DNA of 64,000 nucleotides from NCBI GenBank assembly GCA_034190875.2, contig CM067356.1, positions 47,769,656-47,833,655 of the forward strand. The letters are read 5' to 3'. Positions 25,301 through 37,330 of the stretch are shown piece by piece; within the stretch, counting starts at the first letter, position 1, and the number at the start of each line of letters is the position of its first letter. This DNA comes from Urechis unicinctus. Lineage: Eukaryota > Annelida > Polychaeta > Xenopneusta > Urechidae. The notes under the pieces were generated by a model. It was not told the origin of the DNA, searched no databases, and saw only the letters and a list, made by a program, of their open reading frames with translations. The position numbers and the translations under genes are program-made.

Positions 25301-26744
25301 AATAAAATGTCAATAACATGCTTATAGTGTCCTCGTCATCCTTTACATCATTATCATCATCACACCATCGTCATCAATATCGTTATGAAAATCTTCATTA
25401 GTATCATTTCCGTCATCATCGTAGTAATAACAATCATCGTCCTTATCATCATAGACTTCTTTGTCATTGGTATCAGCACCATTGTCGGCTACATCATCGT
25501 CAATGACTTCATCGTCGTCACGACCGTTATCTTCTCTCATGACATATCTTATTTACATCGTTCGTCCAATGTTCACAAGGGTCATGTGACTTCTGTTACA
25601 GCTCGATTCGTCAAGGGCAGGAATATTATTCTCGCTGTGCTCCTAGCCTTCCTGTATTCGGTCGTTTGGAGCATATTGCCGCTTTTAGGCTGGGGGGAGT
25701 ATGGCTTCGAGGCTTTTGGTCTGGCCTGTAGTCTCAACTGGCGAGCCCGGACGCGCTCTTCTTTCACCTTTATAATCACATTGCTTGTGGTTCTCTATAT
25801 TCTGCCAGTGATCATCATCACGCTTTGTTACAGCCGTATTGTCATTTATATAACCTGGCGACATATCAGCAGCAGCATCAATCGACAAGCCACATACCGA
25901 AGTCGATTGATGATCAAGGTAGGTCATTAATATATATAATATTCTCTCACTCGCTGCTTTCTCTCTATGCATTTGGTATTTATGTACGAACATTTACCAC
26001 TTAACCCAATTACTAATTGGATTTCATTAATTGCTCAATCTTTGCCGGCTGATTGGCACAGTTAACTTGGTTATGTCGACAGCCGCTCGCAACCCTAACT
26101 TAGGGCCTAAGTGAACTAATACTCCGTAACAAACGTATAGAACCGTCTCTCCATCCGTTCATCATTTCATTCCTCATTATCACTCAAAATACACGTACAA
26201 TCCTTAGTGTGAGGGTTAGTTCAGGATTCCGAATGTGTCATATATAATTGAAAAGATTGTGCCAAGCTTACAACACGTGTGTTTGTACCGGTTTGTAAGT
26301 CTTCTGGGGGTTAAAACGGGAACAAATCCTATTTATGTCATACCTATAGTGTCACCATTGACAACTGTGCAATACCACTTTGATGTCCGGTATGTGTGAG
26401 TTCAGATGACACTCGTCATGTGTTTGTCATTCGTCTTCGTGTGGACCCCGTACGCTGTCGTGTCTGTCTGGTCGGCAGTCACTCCACCAGAAGATCTGCC
26501 TGACTACTTTCCCACCATCTCCCTTCTTCCCTGCCTCTTCGCTAAATCCTCCACCATCATCAACCCATGCGTCTACTTCTTCTCCATCCACAGATTCCAG
26601 AGGCATACTAAGGAAACTGCAGCAAGGCTATGCACGTTACTCCGTCACCTGTCCAATTCCGCCACCAATAATACTCGGTATATTTTAACAGCGGACGCTA
26701 AATGCTTGTCATCATCGGAGATTTGCTGCTCGAGCGCCATTTGA
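22366..26744 (+). CDS. Opsin, copy B (five exons, 349 aa)
   Basis: Paralog of the opsin at 8351-11734 with identical exon structure: 22366-22468, 24350-24532, 24918-25025, 25602-25918 and 26406-26744, with GT-AG introns of phases 1, 1, 1, 0. The joined frame is intact. By eye about 26 of 349 residues differ from copy A, mostly in exons 4 and 5. Key residues are kept: Cys97/Cys174, Glu168, Tyr100, WTPYA, Lys284 in FAKSST, and NPCVY. It shares the unusual Val-Arg-Trp in place of the E/DRY tripeptide, so that change predates the duplication. Intron 1 is about 670 bp longer than in A because of an extra block at about 23270-23890. The sequence upstream for at least 4 kb matches unit A, so both copies probably kept proximal control elements. 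The opsin subtype is unresolved. Confidence 0.93.
23270..23890. other. Unit B-specific block in opsin intron 1
   Basis: The paralogous position in unit A (about 9225) lacks these roughly 620 bases. I found no terminal inverted repeats or clear target duplication, so I cannot tell insertion in B from deletion in A. The short open frames on both strands have no recognisable similarity. Confidence 0.7.
25055..25330. repeat. Expanded CATGCTAATAA-type tandem repeat in opsin B intron 3
   Basis: Higher-copy counterpart of 10355-10505. Unit variants such as ACATGCTAATAATATGC alternate with ACATGACAATAGCATGC. Confidence 0.85.
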
Positions 26745-27007
26745 CGGAGAAATGGACCCCAACCTGATGAAATGCGTCATACGTTGGTGCGGTCTGCATG
26801 GAGTCGCCTGTGACGTCACATGCCATGTTATACCACAAAAACCGCTGTACATGGGTCAAATGTGATATAATGATCTAATCTCATCGGTGTACAATGCCAT
26901 GTATCTTGGCAGCGTTGAGATGACCGGATGGTATCATGCAGATGGAATGTTGACAACTTTAGGACACCCAAACTAGGACACGATCGTTCCATGTGAACGG
27001 AGACCAG

Positions 27008-27205
27008 GACCCTGGCGGGGCACTGTCGAGTGAATCACAACACGGGGATCCTTGCGGGATACTGCCGAACTTATCATAACACGGGGAATACGGCAGGACA
27101 CTACCGAGTTAATCACAACACGGGGATCCTGGCGGGACACTGCCGAGTGAATCACAACACGGGGATCCTGGCGGGACACTGCCGAGTGAATCACAACACG
27201 GCGAT
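27008..27205. repeat. Minisatellite, about 46-bp unit, about 5 copies, at the right end of unit B
   Basis: Units contain GGCGGGACACTGCCGAGTGA and ATCACAACACGGGGATCCT. This is an expanded version of the array at 12000-12110. Homology to unit A ends within or just after it. Confidence 0.9.
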
Positions 27206-27576
27206 CCTGCCGTGCACGACGTCTTATTGCGATGATCGTAACCGAATGCGGCGTTACGATATATTGGTTCCAATTATACACGATAATTACACAAATGTAC
27301 ATATGATGAATAATTTTTCACATAAATGAGGCGATTTAATCCGACCAGACAAATTTTGAAAAGTTCATGATTATTTTGAGTGACAAGATAGCTTGCTGCG
27401 CGCACGCGCAGATTAGGTTCTTCGCAAGCGAACTTTTGCTTTCCGTATTTTATTATTTAAGTATATGTGTCATTTTGTCAATGATTATCTTTTGAAAATA
27501 CCTACCTTTGAGGGGGGATATGTATTCAACGATATCACATTGACAATTGAAAAAAAGATAACACTTATGGATTCCC

Positions 27577-27791
27577 GCAGCCTGGAGGGGGCACTTGGCC
27601 TTGTCCTGAGTAGGGGTTTGCCCCGGGATCTCAAAAACCCGTACCCGTCATACAAGGTGAAAATGGCAAAAGCATACCCCATCCTACAAATATGAGGCCC
27701 AACAAAACCCGTCGGGAGGCCGACAAAACATACCCTGGCACATGTTTACTACCTCTATATACTTAAGTGCCCCCTCCCCCGGGACCTGCAG
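27577..27791. mobile_element. Short inverted-repeat (MITE-like) element, about 215 bp
   Basis: The left end, GCAG.. GGAGGGGGCACTT, is mirrored at the right end by AAGTGCCCCCTCC.. CTGC. The arms are imperfect (about 20-25 bp) and the target duplication is not clear, so the class is unassigned. The interior has no coding potential. Confidence 0.55.
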
Positions 27792-28049
27792 CCACATGGC
27801 GATTGAAACTGAAACTGCGTAATGTGACGTCATATGTCCAAAAAGGAGGTTGCCGTGAAAGAAAGTTGTGATTCTAAAAGTTCATGTGACAATTGCTAAA
27901 TAATCACGAGACAGTGGATAACTAAAATAGTGCGGTTAAACGGATGTTCATCTAAATACTCGACATATATAGGTACGTAAGTATACAACATTGATGAGAA
28001 GCTATATGCACGCGGAATAAAAAAAAATTGCCGCACGACCCACATATCT

Positions 28050-28092
28050 TCGCGCACGACGATATATATTTATATTACCGTCGTGCGCGACT
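28050..28092. other. Perfect-arm palindrome with AT-rich loop
   Basis: The arms TCGCGCACGACG and CGTCGTGCGCGA flank about 19 bp of AT-rich sequence. It could form a stable hairpin or cruciform, or be a fold-back remnant. There is no neighbouring gene to suggest a regulatory role. Confidence 0.7.
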
Positions 28093-31000
28093 ATGTTTGC
28101 ACCTTCTTTAATACTTAAGACGGAAGTGTCCAAAATCCCCATCTGGTATACTACTTCCGGGATGATGAGACGAATCGACAAGGCAAATGCTACTTAGGCG
28201 ATTGTTGCCCTCGAGGTTAAACTAAAGATAGTCTTGTTAAATTGACTAATGAGTTTCGTAATGGTAAGTTACATCGATATTTTCTAAGAGAGCTGTTCTT
28301 AATACAAAGAATGATTGCTGCAATGAACGTTAAATGAATTGACTTGGGTGCCTATGGCCCGCAGTGCTAATCTACTTTGAATCCGAACTTTCAACGCCAG
28401 AAACTGAAACATGGGCGCTGCGTCTCAGCTCTTGTGTGATGGCGCCCAGAGGCACCGAGTTGAACCCATTTCATGATCACCAAGTGAACGGAGAGCAATC
28501 CAATACCATATGACCTCATACTGACTAAAATGGTGGTCATCGCGTCACGATTTCTTGGAATTGGTGACGTAAAAAAGGCATAAGAGTCAAAAAAGCGGCA
28601 CGTGACACCGCAACTGGAGCAATGGAACTCCATGCTGTGCCTTGCTGAAAGGGCTGATTTATTTAATGGACTGCTTTGCTGGAGAAAGATAGGTAAATTA
28701 CGGTTAGTTTGCACAGTGTTGTAAAATTCGACTGGACCCCACTGTACATTCGGGTCGTACTGCAGCGCTGTACGAAAATGTGGTCATAGCTACGCCAAAC
28801 ATGGGGGCCGAGTTTTTGCAATGTTGCAATAGACAGCGTAGGGTGATGCTTTGGGTGATGATAGCATTTTCAGTGAGATTTAGCTAGTCGCCCAAAATGT
28901 CCAAGTTGTCCTGCCAAATTAATGTTTTAATCTTTAGAGGCCCCTAAATGTGCTGAGAGTCGGGAGCAGTTGAACCTTGGAGTAAGCTCAGCAACCGGGG
29001 ACTCACCTGTGTGCACAATATTTGACAATACTTGATTTACCAACTGGACATGGGCTTCACTAGCTGACAAGTCTTGTGATGTACTGGTGGCTGGCACTGG
29101 TAGTGCTGTGCGGTGCAGCACAGGCGTGTTTGGCTGAGGAAAGGCCATTTGTTGAGGGACAGGTAGCAGAAGGATGTCTTGCTTCATCTTTACATACCGG
29201 CCATCCACAATCTTTTGACTATTTATCAGGAAGGGTGTATTTACCTTCCAAATTTCTGCGGTTGGTCTCCAGTTTGGACAGATCGACTTCCGGTCATTCT
29301 TATAAAACCTACCTCAGCAGACTACGTGCACCTCGCTGCTTCTTGATCCGCGGGATACAGCCCTTCCGGGGAAGCCCCTGATATATTTCAACAATTAGCT
29401 CAAGCTGATATGCCTCAATTCAAATACTCCCTCGTCGAAATTACATACAATTTTGACCGCTTAATTAGTGATATATCGCGGGTCGGCTACTTCCGCTCAT
29501 CGGAAAGTAATACTTCACACATATAACTCAACTACGAGCACCATTCTGCTTCTTCGTGACACAAAGATCGCTCTGGGCAAGGAGTTCACGCGGACACTTG
29601 CATTACGTCATCCCACCTGCCATTCCCCGCTTGTGAAGCTCGCAATACAAAGACACAGCTCGCGGTCGTTATGAGACGAACCATCGATCTACTAACAGGA
29701 TTAACCCGTCTCACATTATGTGATCCCAATTAATGATAAATAATAAGATTAAATAACTGGAATAGTAGTTAGGATTCAGCCATCATTAACCATTCTATCA
29801 CGAGGTTATTGAGCGGTGACATGCAAGCAGATTCGCGCTCAAGTCAGGGAACGAAACATTTTGGCTTAATCAATTAATGGGCGCGAAATTCAGCTCTGCA
29901 TAGTCATTGTTTGTGTATTTCAATGAGATCAGATCGTTGTGCGAGATATAAGGATTATTTAAGGAAGCTGGGAATGCGACGTCTGTGGTTAAGAGAAAAT
30001 ATCCGCATGTAACCATTGTGTGCAGCATATTTGGCTTCAAGTGATCCTACATGGACACGAAATAACGTTATCATCACCACATGACGGCATCCATGTCTAT
30101 TATTGTGTATTTCTCTCATAATTCGTCAATCTGGCTGAGTTTTTTTTCCGGGTATTAACTATTTTACTTAATGCAGTAGCGTTTTATTGGAAAATAAACT
30201 TTTATTTTGTGTTTGTTTTTTTATATTGAATAAGCATTGGTTCATAGACAAGTCAAATCGAATTATTCTTTTCTCACCAGGTTTACATTAGGCTGTGGTT
30301 TGATTTGGAATGCTCTCAAATCTATACTTCGAATATCCATTAGAGCTAGAAAAGGTGACTCTTACAGCTACGATTGGTTTGACATAAATTAATGTACATC
30401 TGTAAATGGCATCTCGGTAGCACACCATCTCCCTCAGGTAAACACAAAGATATACTATTACTCCGATCCCGACCCCGATCCCGATAGCCAATATCACCAG
30501 AATGATCCGTTTACTTTGTGTAGCCTTTATGGACATATCGTTCAACTTTCAAATTGCGCGCCATAGTTGAACTTAATGTCCGCAGTGACCAGCCACTGTT
30601 TGCAGGGGCTTGGGCGTCTCCAGATCACCCATGGACTCGCACACTTGTCGATATTACTTATTATTTTGGAAAACAGGCCTCCTGGATAGCATAGTGGCTC
30701 CGTCTATGGATCCGGTTCTTACAAATGTATCTAACTAGTTTTATTAGAATCGTAAAACATTTGATCGATAAATGGCTGCGTTTGTCAACACGTCGATGCG
30801 TAGGTCAATGCAGAATGAACTTTCCTCTGTGATTTGTGATGACGCACGCTAACCGGAAGGTCACCTGTGTCATTGGTGGAATCACAGACGCTATTAAGAG
30901 ATGGTGGATCGGCGCCCGGTAGCTTGGTATCGCCTGGGGTGGAGTGTAGTCTGCGATATAGTGACCGGGTAGCCGAGAAAGACGAGGCTTTCATTCACTG

Positions 31001-31450
31001 ACAGCCGGCAGGGCCGCTGCGGCGCCGAGGGGAACTAAGTCCATGTGCGTAACTAGGTACAGTAGAAGATTTGATCACCTACTGCTTGAGGCTTCCAATG
31101 ACTTAACCTCCCTTTTGTCCTCATTGCACGCCACGCCTGTAAGACTATATTGAACAACGCAGACAGTGTTTCCCCACCAATAGCTGAATTACCTGTCATT
31201 TCACCACGCCTTCATCAGCAGTGTCTCCGACGAATCCTGCTGGCTAGGGCCTATGTCTTATTATCTGACACCTGTTGCACGTGAAAATGAAAATAAAGGG
31301 TTCCAAGATCAAGAAAGAGTGTCGTAACGTGTGGCATCAAAAGTTTGTGATTTACTATCCCAAAGAACCTCACAAGGAATCCGAAAGAAGGGGAATATAC
31401 TATTATAGATACATATAGAACAGATTTCATATGAACAGCCTCAATTCGCC
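28093..31450. other. Region without a supported gene
   Basis: Several open frames of 60-107 codons exist on both strands (for example 28391-28714 and 28927-29208 on the minus strand, 29076-29381 on the plus strand). None shows a recognisable family or a consistent exon chain. A roughly 45-bp match at 30552-30600 (GCGCGCCATAGTTGAACTTA, then ATGTCCGC) resembles 6219-6265 and 19735-19785, so a dispersed repeat fragment is present. Confidence 0.5.
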
Positions 31451-31458
31451 AATAATTT

Positions 31459-31668
31459 ATAGATATCATATATATATATATAAAATATGCAGAATATATA
31501 TCTATGTATATATATATATGCCATGTGTGTGTGTCGTTTGACTTCAAGTGTGTATTTGTGTGTTCAGGTGTGTGTGTGTGTGGTGTGTGATCATCCTTAA
31601 CAATTAGATTTAATGTATTGTACCATAATAAGCGTTGTGTGTGTGTGTGTGTGTGTGTGTCGGTGTGG

Positions 31669-31720
<52 letters not shown>
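31459..31720. repeat. (AT)n and (GT)n microsatellites
   Basis: (AT)n at about 31459-31520 is followed by interrupted (GT)n, densest at 31635-31720. Confidence 0.95.
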
Positions 31721-31723
<3 letters not shown>

Positions 31724-31929
31724 TCTTGTCCAAATTGAACTAATGCGACCGATAGTGATAGTTTCGTGTTGATTTCGTGTTTCGTGTTTTTGAAGCTACC
31801 TTAGATATGATTGTGTAGTTTGTGTGGGATAGCGTATCCCAGCTCATAAGTACTGGCGATGTATTCATTATTTATATATATTTATATATATTGTGTTTTA
31901 CCCGTGAGTTTTTATGCGTGTGTGTGTGG

Positions 31930-32910
31930 GTGCGTGGAACTAAAATGTCAGCAGTCACATTTTGCGAGCGTAGCTAGTGAGCGGCACGGAATCATATATT
32001 TTGAGGGGTGCATTCAGAAAATATCACATTTCGGACGGTTTAGTTCGTTAATGATTTTTGGGGCACCTAAAAGACGGATAATATATGGGGGTAACAGTTA
32101 TGTAGTTGAGTTAGTGGTCGGCTAAGTGAGATCAATAACAATACCAACGGGACATGAACGCTGGTATTGTAGTCTTACAGAACAAGTTGATAAACAATGT
32201 TTTGAGTAAACAATCAAACATTGCAAGTGATTATTTGTAATTGATGAGCTTTGCAGTTTCAATGGAATTTGTTGCTTTTACATTACTCTATGCAAACTCT
32301 GAACTGTTAGCTACAAAAACAAATAACGGTTTCGAATAATAAATTTGCTAGCCCAGAAGGGTAATTGACTGGCAATTATTGTAGGTGTTGGTCGTAATCA
32401 CCAACATGTGGCGTCAGCAGGTGGGATCTGTCAAGGTCCAGGCGTTGGTTATAAAGTACATTTCGGTTTACCCAAGCGACACGCCATGCACCACAAATGC
32501 AACAGCAACCATGGAGCTAAAATGTCAGCAGGTTTTGCCGGCCCAAATGAGCCCGGAATCAACATCTTTCAAGTTCCCATTAGAGTCACGGTTTATTTAA
32601 TTAAGTTTTTCAGGGGCGCCTGGAGCGGATCAATATAGTAACAGTTATGGAGTTGAGTTATATGGCCAAATGAAACATGGGGATCAAGACAGGTCTGCAG
32701 CTAGACCAAAATGTGGAGAAACATTACAGCTCAAACATATGGCTGTTATGATAGTTCCATGGTTCAAAGCTTTCGAGGGTCATGCAAAGCAGTTATCTGC
32801 ACAAAAATTAACTGAGCAATGCATTCAAGAAGGTCTGCAGCTAAACAAAAATCAAGTGAATTTGCAGCATTCATTAGCTCAAACATGCAAAACATCAAAG
32901 TGAATTAACC
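31930..32910. repeat. Degenerate repeat debris with internal duplications
   Basis: AACTAAAATGTCAGCAG near 31938 recurs near 32516, and GTAACAGTTATG.AGTTGAGTTA near 32092 recurs near 32637. This suggests an old tandem duplication of about 0.55 kb. The stretch 32474-32515 (ACGCCATGCACCACAAATGC and following) also matches 36237-36277 in the LINE fragment. At least part is therefore non-LTR retrotransposon remnant. Open frames are short and broken. Confidence 0.55.
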
Positions 32911-35910
32911 ATAATATTCATGCAAGGTCCATGGTTATATGGAGAACTTGGTTTCGAAACTGTATCGGCCCATAAGGGACCAAGACTGGCATTATTTTAA
33001 AATTTTGGCCGTAATTAGACTAATTTTCATGTGGCATCGAAGCAGGTGGGATTGATAATTTCATAAGCGATCAAATTCATTAAAGCATCATGCTGTCCGG
33101 GGCCATGATAGGTCGACAATGATTTGGCTGTCTAAACCATCGAGCCAGCTTTGTTTTTCAATTAAATATTACCCGCGACGTGCCACATCTTGACAGCAGT
33201 GCCGGTGAGGCGATTTTACAGAGAGTAACGACGATCTTTGTACAGCAAGATATGTAGGCTGCTGTTAACAAACCAGTGAAAAACCAGCAGAAGTGATACC
33301 CGCTGTACTTCAAGCTTACTTTGTGCGAAAACTATGTATAATTTACAACGCAAAGGAATAAGATGTAAATTGAAATTTGAACGGGCTTCCATCGAGTGCA
33401 AACTAATTTACGAAACAACCATCAACGAACGGAAAAACTTCAGCTTTAAGTCCCGTTTTAAATTTGATTCGTCCGTAACCGGAAGTGACGTCATCGATAT
33501 CCATCAAATTAAAGGATTAGATTTCATCTGCCTATGGCAACAACTCGCCCAATTGTTTTGACAATTGAACCAATATTTACCTATAAGCGATCGAAAATTT
33601 TACGAAATATGCCCTAGTGGAATTTTTTTTTACCAACTCAACGCGCTTTGAAAACGACAAATATTTTGATAGCATATGTCAATTATCTAAGTTTAGCACT
33701 TGAATCAGCCTTCATAAAATGTTAAGCTTCCATTGCTTAACCATACAAAGGTGTAAAGGTGGAAGTGATTGGAGTAGAATATAAACAAGTAAATATGACA
33801 ATAATAACTACAGAAATACGTATAATACGAAAGAATGAAATAACAAAAGCAAATATCTTGTGGGGATGTTGAAATATAGTAATTTGCAGAGGAAGGTTTT
33901 AAGTTAAAAGTAATTTCCTTATATCATTGAATTAGTATCCTTGTAATTTCGAATGCAGCATAAAAAATTATAAAACTGAGGTACATTATTACTATATCAT
34001 GTAATATTTGTTAAATCAATGACTACGACGAGTCTTATAATAGACAATATATCAGTTTTCGCGACTATTCATGCACGTAAATGATGCAGTGTTTAACAAG
34101 TGTTAAGATATTATATTATAAAATATATCAAATCCAGTAGACATTACTCACAGCGGTAAAATAATACACAAAATCTTATGCCTTCACTATATATCGTATT
34201 ACATATATCTATATATTCATACACATACATACATTTACATATATATATTCAATCATAACAAGTGAGTACAAGGCACATGTGTATGAAAATAATCGTAGGC
34301 CACCTTTATATTGTGAGGTCAACACGGCGTTGATGGTATCAAGCTTTAAAAAAATATAAGATAAATATGAACATTGGTGCAAATGCCGGACATGCCCAAA
34401 GGACACCAACAGCACTCCCGTGTGAGGTACAATTAAATGAAAGGTAATTGTTGTTTCGCAGATGGATTAGGCAAGGGAATTATTATGGCTTAGGGCTGGC
34501 GTGTTGGACTCACGCGAAGATTGTTTGGATAAACATGATGCTGTGTGAGGAATTGAATTAAATGTATGTAAGTTGTGATGAGCAAGGTGGACAACACAAG
34601 CGGTAAATGAGTGGTTGTTGCGTGCGTTAACTAGGCGGGTTATTTTACCTGTACCCGATGACAGTGACCGGGTCCAGGGTAAATAAAAATGCCTTCTGTT
34701 AAATTCCTAGCCGCATGAATAGAACGCCTAATTTAAGGAACCCAAGCCACGCGTGTCCCTCTGCCAGACGCCTGATCAAAGGAATCTGACCCATTGAATT
34801 GGATTGTCGGCGTTACAATTGGTTATGGCATAGTTGAACCCTCATAGGGGTCATGTATTGTGTCTCAGATCACATGAGATGCACTTATCGGTAATCATGC
34901 TTGCTGAGATTTTTACAGATACTCCGTGGGTTTTATGGGTTTTTAAACCATGTCGGTACAAACTGCATATTAAACCAGCAAATATTTTCAGCCAGTCGTG
35001 GAAGTTGTCCAACAATTGCAAAAGATTTTCAAATTCAAAATTAATCAGGTAACAAGAAGTCACTTTTTAAGTAAGCCCTGCTTTGACATTAAATAAATAT
35101 GCAAAAATCCATTTTACTCTTAACAAAGTGACACTGCAAGCACTTCTGTATATGGGTGTACTGTGTCGTGTTGACTTAAGTTGGTGTAATTATATGTCAC
35201 AGCATCAGTTTAATATTAAACAACCTTTTGTAACCTCATCGTAGAGTACAAAATATTAATAGAATATAATTAATTAGCAATAGTACCTTATGTGATATAA
35301 AATTTAGATTCGCTCCTGTGTCAATCTCAGCCCAATAAATGTGGCCCGTGATTTTGACATTCATAATTTATGATCCAGTGAATGTGCCTAGCTCTCACCC
35401 CCTCGTTTTGTTAGGAATATCCATGTCGATCCAGGTCGTCGTCAATTTCTCCCGATAGGTTACTGTCTTGACGAGTCAGCAGGCCTTATCCGTTCAACTA
35501 TGGAGTCAGTTGCTTGAGCAATTCGGTAAGGGACTCCCGCATATCAACTGAAGTTGTCCGTAACGTTTCCTTTTCTTCCTCTTCATCATATTGATGGCTA
35601 TTCTCTGTCGCCGCAGAGGATGAGATTTGTTTACCCCCCATCTTTATGCAGTCTGTAATTGTTTTAGTATCACGCTACCTTGAAGGTCGGACACGTCCTT
35701 CCACGTCGCCGCTATTTCGCCGCGTAGCTGTATGCCGCTGAGATGTTGTCAGCGCCACTCGGCGTTGTTCCTGTATGGATTGCGTAGACCGGTGTGCCGT
35801 CTGCGTTGGTTGCGTCGCTCTGCGTTCTTTTCTTCCAGTTCACTTTTGGATTAAATTCGCAACCCGACCTGGTCCTCATTCGACGTTAATGCTATGTAGG
35901 AGAGTCTCAC
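32911..35910. other. Region without a supported gene
   Basis: AT-rich DNA with no recognisable coding exon. A 47-codon reverse-strand frame near 35495-35640 (with a DEEEE run) was seen but has no support as a gene. Confidence 0.5.
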
Positions 35911-36735
35911 ATGATAGGCACGAAACTAGAGATCATCAAACTGAGTGAAACTGTCACGACAGAAAAACGCAAGGACATGACCACAGAGATCACAGTTAAC
36001 AGCTCAGACAGCAATGTGTCATCCATGACACAAACTCCTCATTACACTCCTTCAACAACTAGAATACAAACATCACCTGAAGAAGGTGATCTTGACGTCT
36101 GCACATATGCTGACATGATGACCAGACAAGACAATCTTCATATAAAAGTTACCTGCTTGGAGGAAACACTAATATTCAGGGAAAAGAAAATGAGGTGCAT
36201 TTTGCAACGATACCAAATGACATACCCTCAACCAGCACGCCACGCAACACAAATGCAACTGCAACCATCGAGCCAATTTGAGAATCGGATGCTGGAATGT
36301 TCAGGGAATGGTTGCTAAGGGGAAAAAAGTATGTTCTAATGTGGATTTTTTAAAGCAGATCTCTGATTTTCATATTGTTGGTCTAACCGATACACGTGCG
36401 GTTGAGGGTATGAATGGTGACACCCATATTGATGATAACATTACATGAAGTTTCCCTACGCCAAAACACACCAAAGCAACTCATGGTTCGGGAGGGATAC
36501 TTGTAATGATGAACCTTTGTATCCCTTTGAATCAACTCCTCAATTCACAATGACTATGTATGGTTAACACTAGACGAACAATACTTTGGTTTAATTAAGG
36601 GCATCTATTTATGCGTAGCATCATTATATGCACCAGATGTGTGCAAAACACCAGAAGAACTTCTCGTGGCCTCCACTAAGCTCAACTCTGTATATGAGCA
36701 TGCAGCAAAGCTATCTCTGAAACTAAAAAATGACA
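35911..36735 (+). mobile_element. Degenerate LINE fragment (ORF1 tail and start of endonuclease domain)
   Basis: A 135-codon open frame (35911-36318) looks like the end of an ORF1. It is followed in another frame by an apurinic-endonuclease-like start: NVQGMVAKGKK-like sequence, then DFLKQISDFHIVGLTDTR, then GSGGILVMM, then an ASLYAPD-like segment near 36620. This order matches the endonuclease of non-LTR retrotransposons. Stops and frameshifts break it, and the reverse transcriptase is absent. It ends abruptly at the MITE remnant at 36738. Confidence 0.75.
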
Positions 36736-36737
36736 TT

Positions 36738-36808
36738 GTCTGCGTTAAACGTCGTAATGTCTCAACAAAATGATCCCTGATTGCCCGATATGGGGCTGAA
36801 CAGCCTCT
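36738..36808. mobile_element. Truncated MITE end, same family as 21543-22105
   Basis: The right-hand 71 bp match the right end of the 563-bp MITE (GTCTGCGTTAA.. ATGATCCCTGATTGCC.. GGCTGAACAG.. CTCT). TTAA follows at 36809-36812. The left part is missing. Confidence 0.85.
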
Positions 36809-37039
36809 TTAATATACACCACGATCATTTGGGTGTGAAGTAGCACTTGATTATTGCGTGGAGGCTGGTTAAATATTTCATGGGTCACAATTCGATGGGA
36901 AAAGCTTCTTTTTAGTTCCGTTGTAGCTGTATATAATGTGTACAGATGTCCCATGAGTCTAGAATCCTATAATCAGTTTGTATACCTGTACGTGTTTTAA
37001 GAGATGTCAGTCCTAACAAGTGCAACGGGTTTCAAGTCG

Positions 37040-37330
37040 GTTCCCGTGGCGTAGTGGTATATTGATTTGCCTTTTGACCCACAGATTGTGGGTTCGATAT
37101 CAAGGTCTGAAAACCTGACTGGCTTCCCGTAGCTCGGAAGATCACGTTTAATGGCGGTCCCATCCCTGAAAGGGGGTGCACTCGACCCTGTAGCTCAATA
37201 GTACCGTGCTGGACCTTCGTCCCAGTGGCGTGAGTTTCGCAGCCCGGTCTGGGCAACGGGTTTGTGCCAAGTGGGCGCTGGCACTTAAGGGGAGCTGTCC
37301 AAGCATCACAATCATCCTCACCCATCACCT
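37040..37330 (+). mobile_element. Possible SINE with two tRNA-like promoter heads
   Basis: First head: A box TGGCGTAGTGG at 37047-37057 and B-box-like GGTTCGATATC at 37091-37101, spaced as in a tRNA gene. Second head: A box TAGCTCAATAG at 37191-37201 and B-box-like AGTTTCGCAGC at about 37233-37243. Neither folds into a complete functional tRNA by eye. Two heads in tandem suggest a dimeric tRNA-derived SINE. The 3' boundary and target duplications were not found. Confidence 0.55.

Larger units (their letters stand above)
17238..27205. repeat. Segmental duplication, unit B (paralogous to 2213-12110)
   Basis: Collinear with unit A, with the same gene content (one opsin) and the same orientation, offset by about 15 kb. 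The start cuts into the legumain pseudogene region, since no legumain exon survives to its right. Unit B carries extra DNA: a 563-bp MITE at 21543-22105, about 0.6 kb at 23270-23890 inside opsin intron 1, and longer repeats at 25055-25330 and 27008-27205. The minisatellite at 18405-18800 is shorter than its partner in A. Confidence 0.95.

Noticed and set aside
29076-29381. 101-codon plus-strand frame starting with a hydrophobic signal-like stretch
   Set aside because: No domain, splice site or repeat of the frame elsewhere; the opposite strand is equally open, so it is probably chance.
30288-30545. 85-codon minus-strand frame with one hydrophobic segment
   Set aside because: The hydrophobic run comes from a short GATCGGGATCGG repeat, and the start overlaps a dispersed repeat fragment.
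37047-37243. Functional tRNA genes
   Set aside because: A and B boxes are present, but the acceptor stems and anticodon arms do not fold into complete tRNAs by eye; a SINE explains them better.
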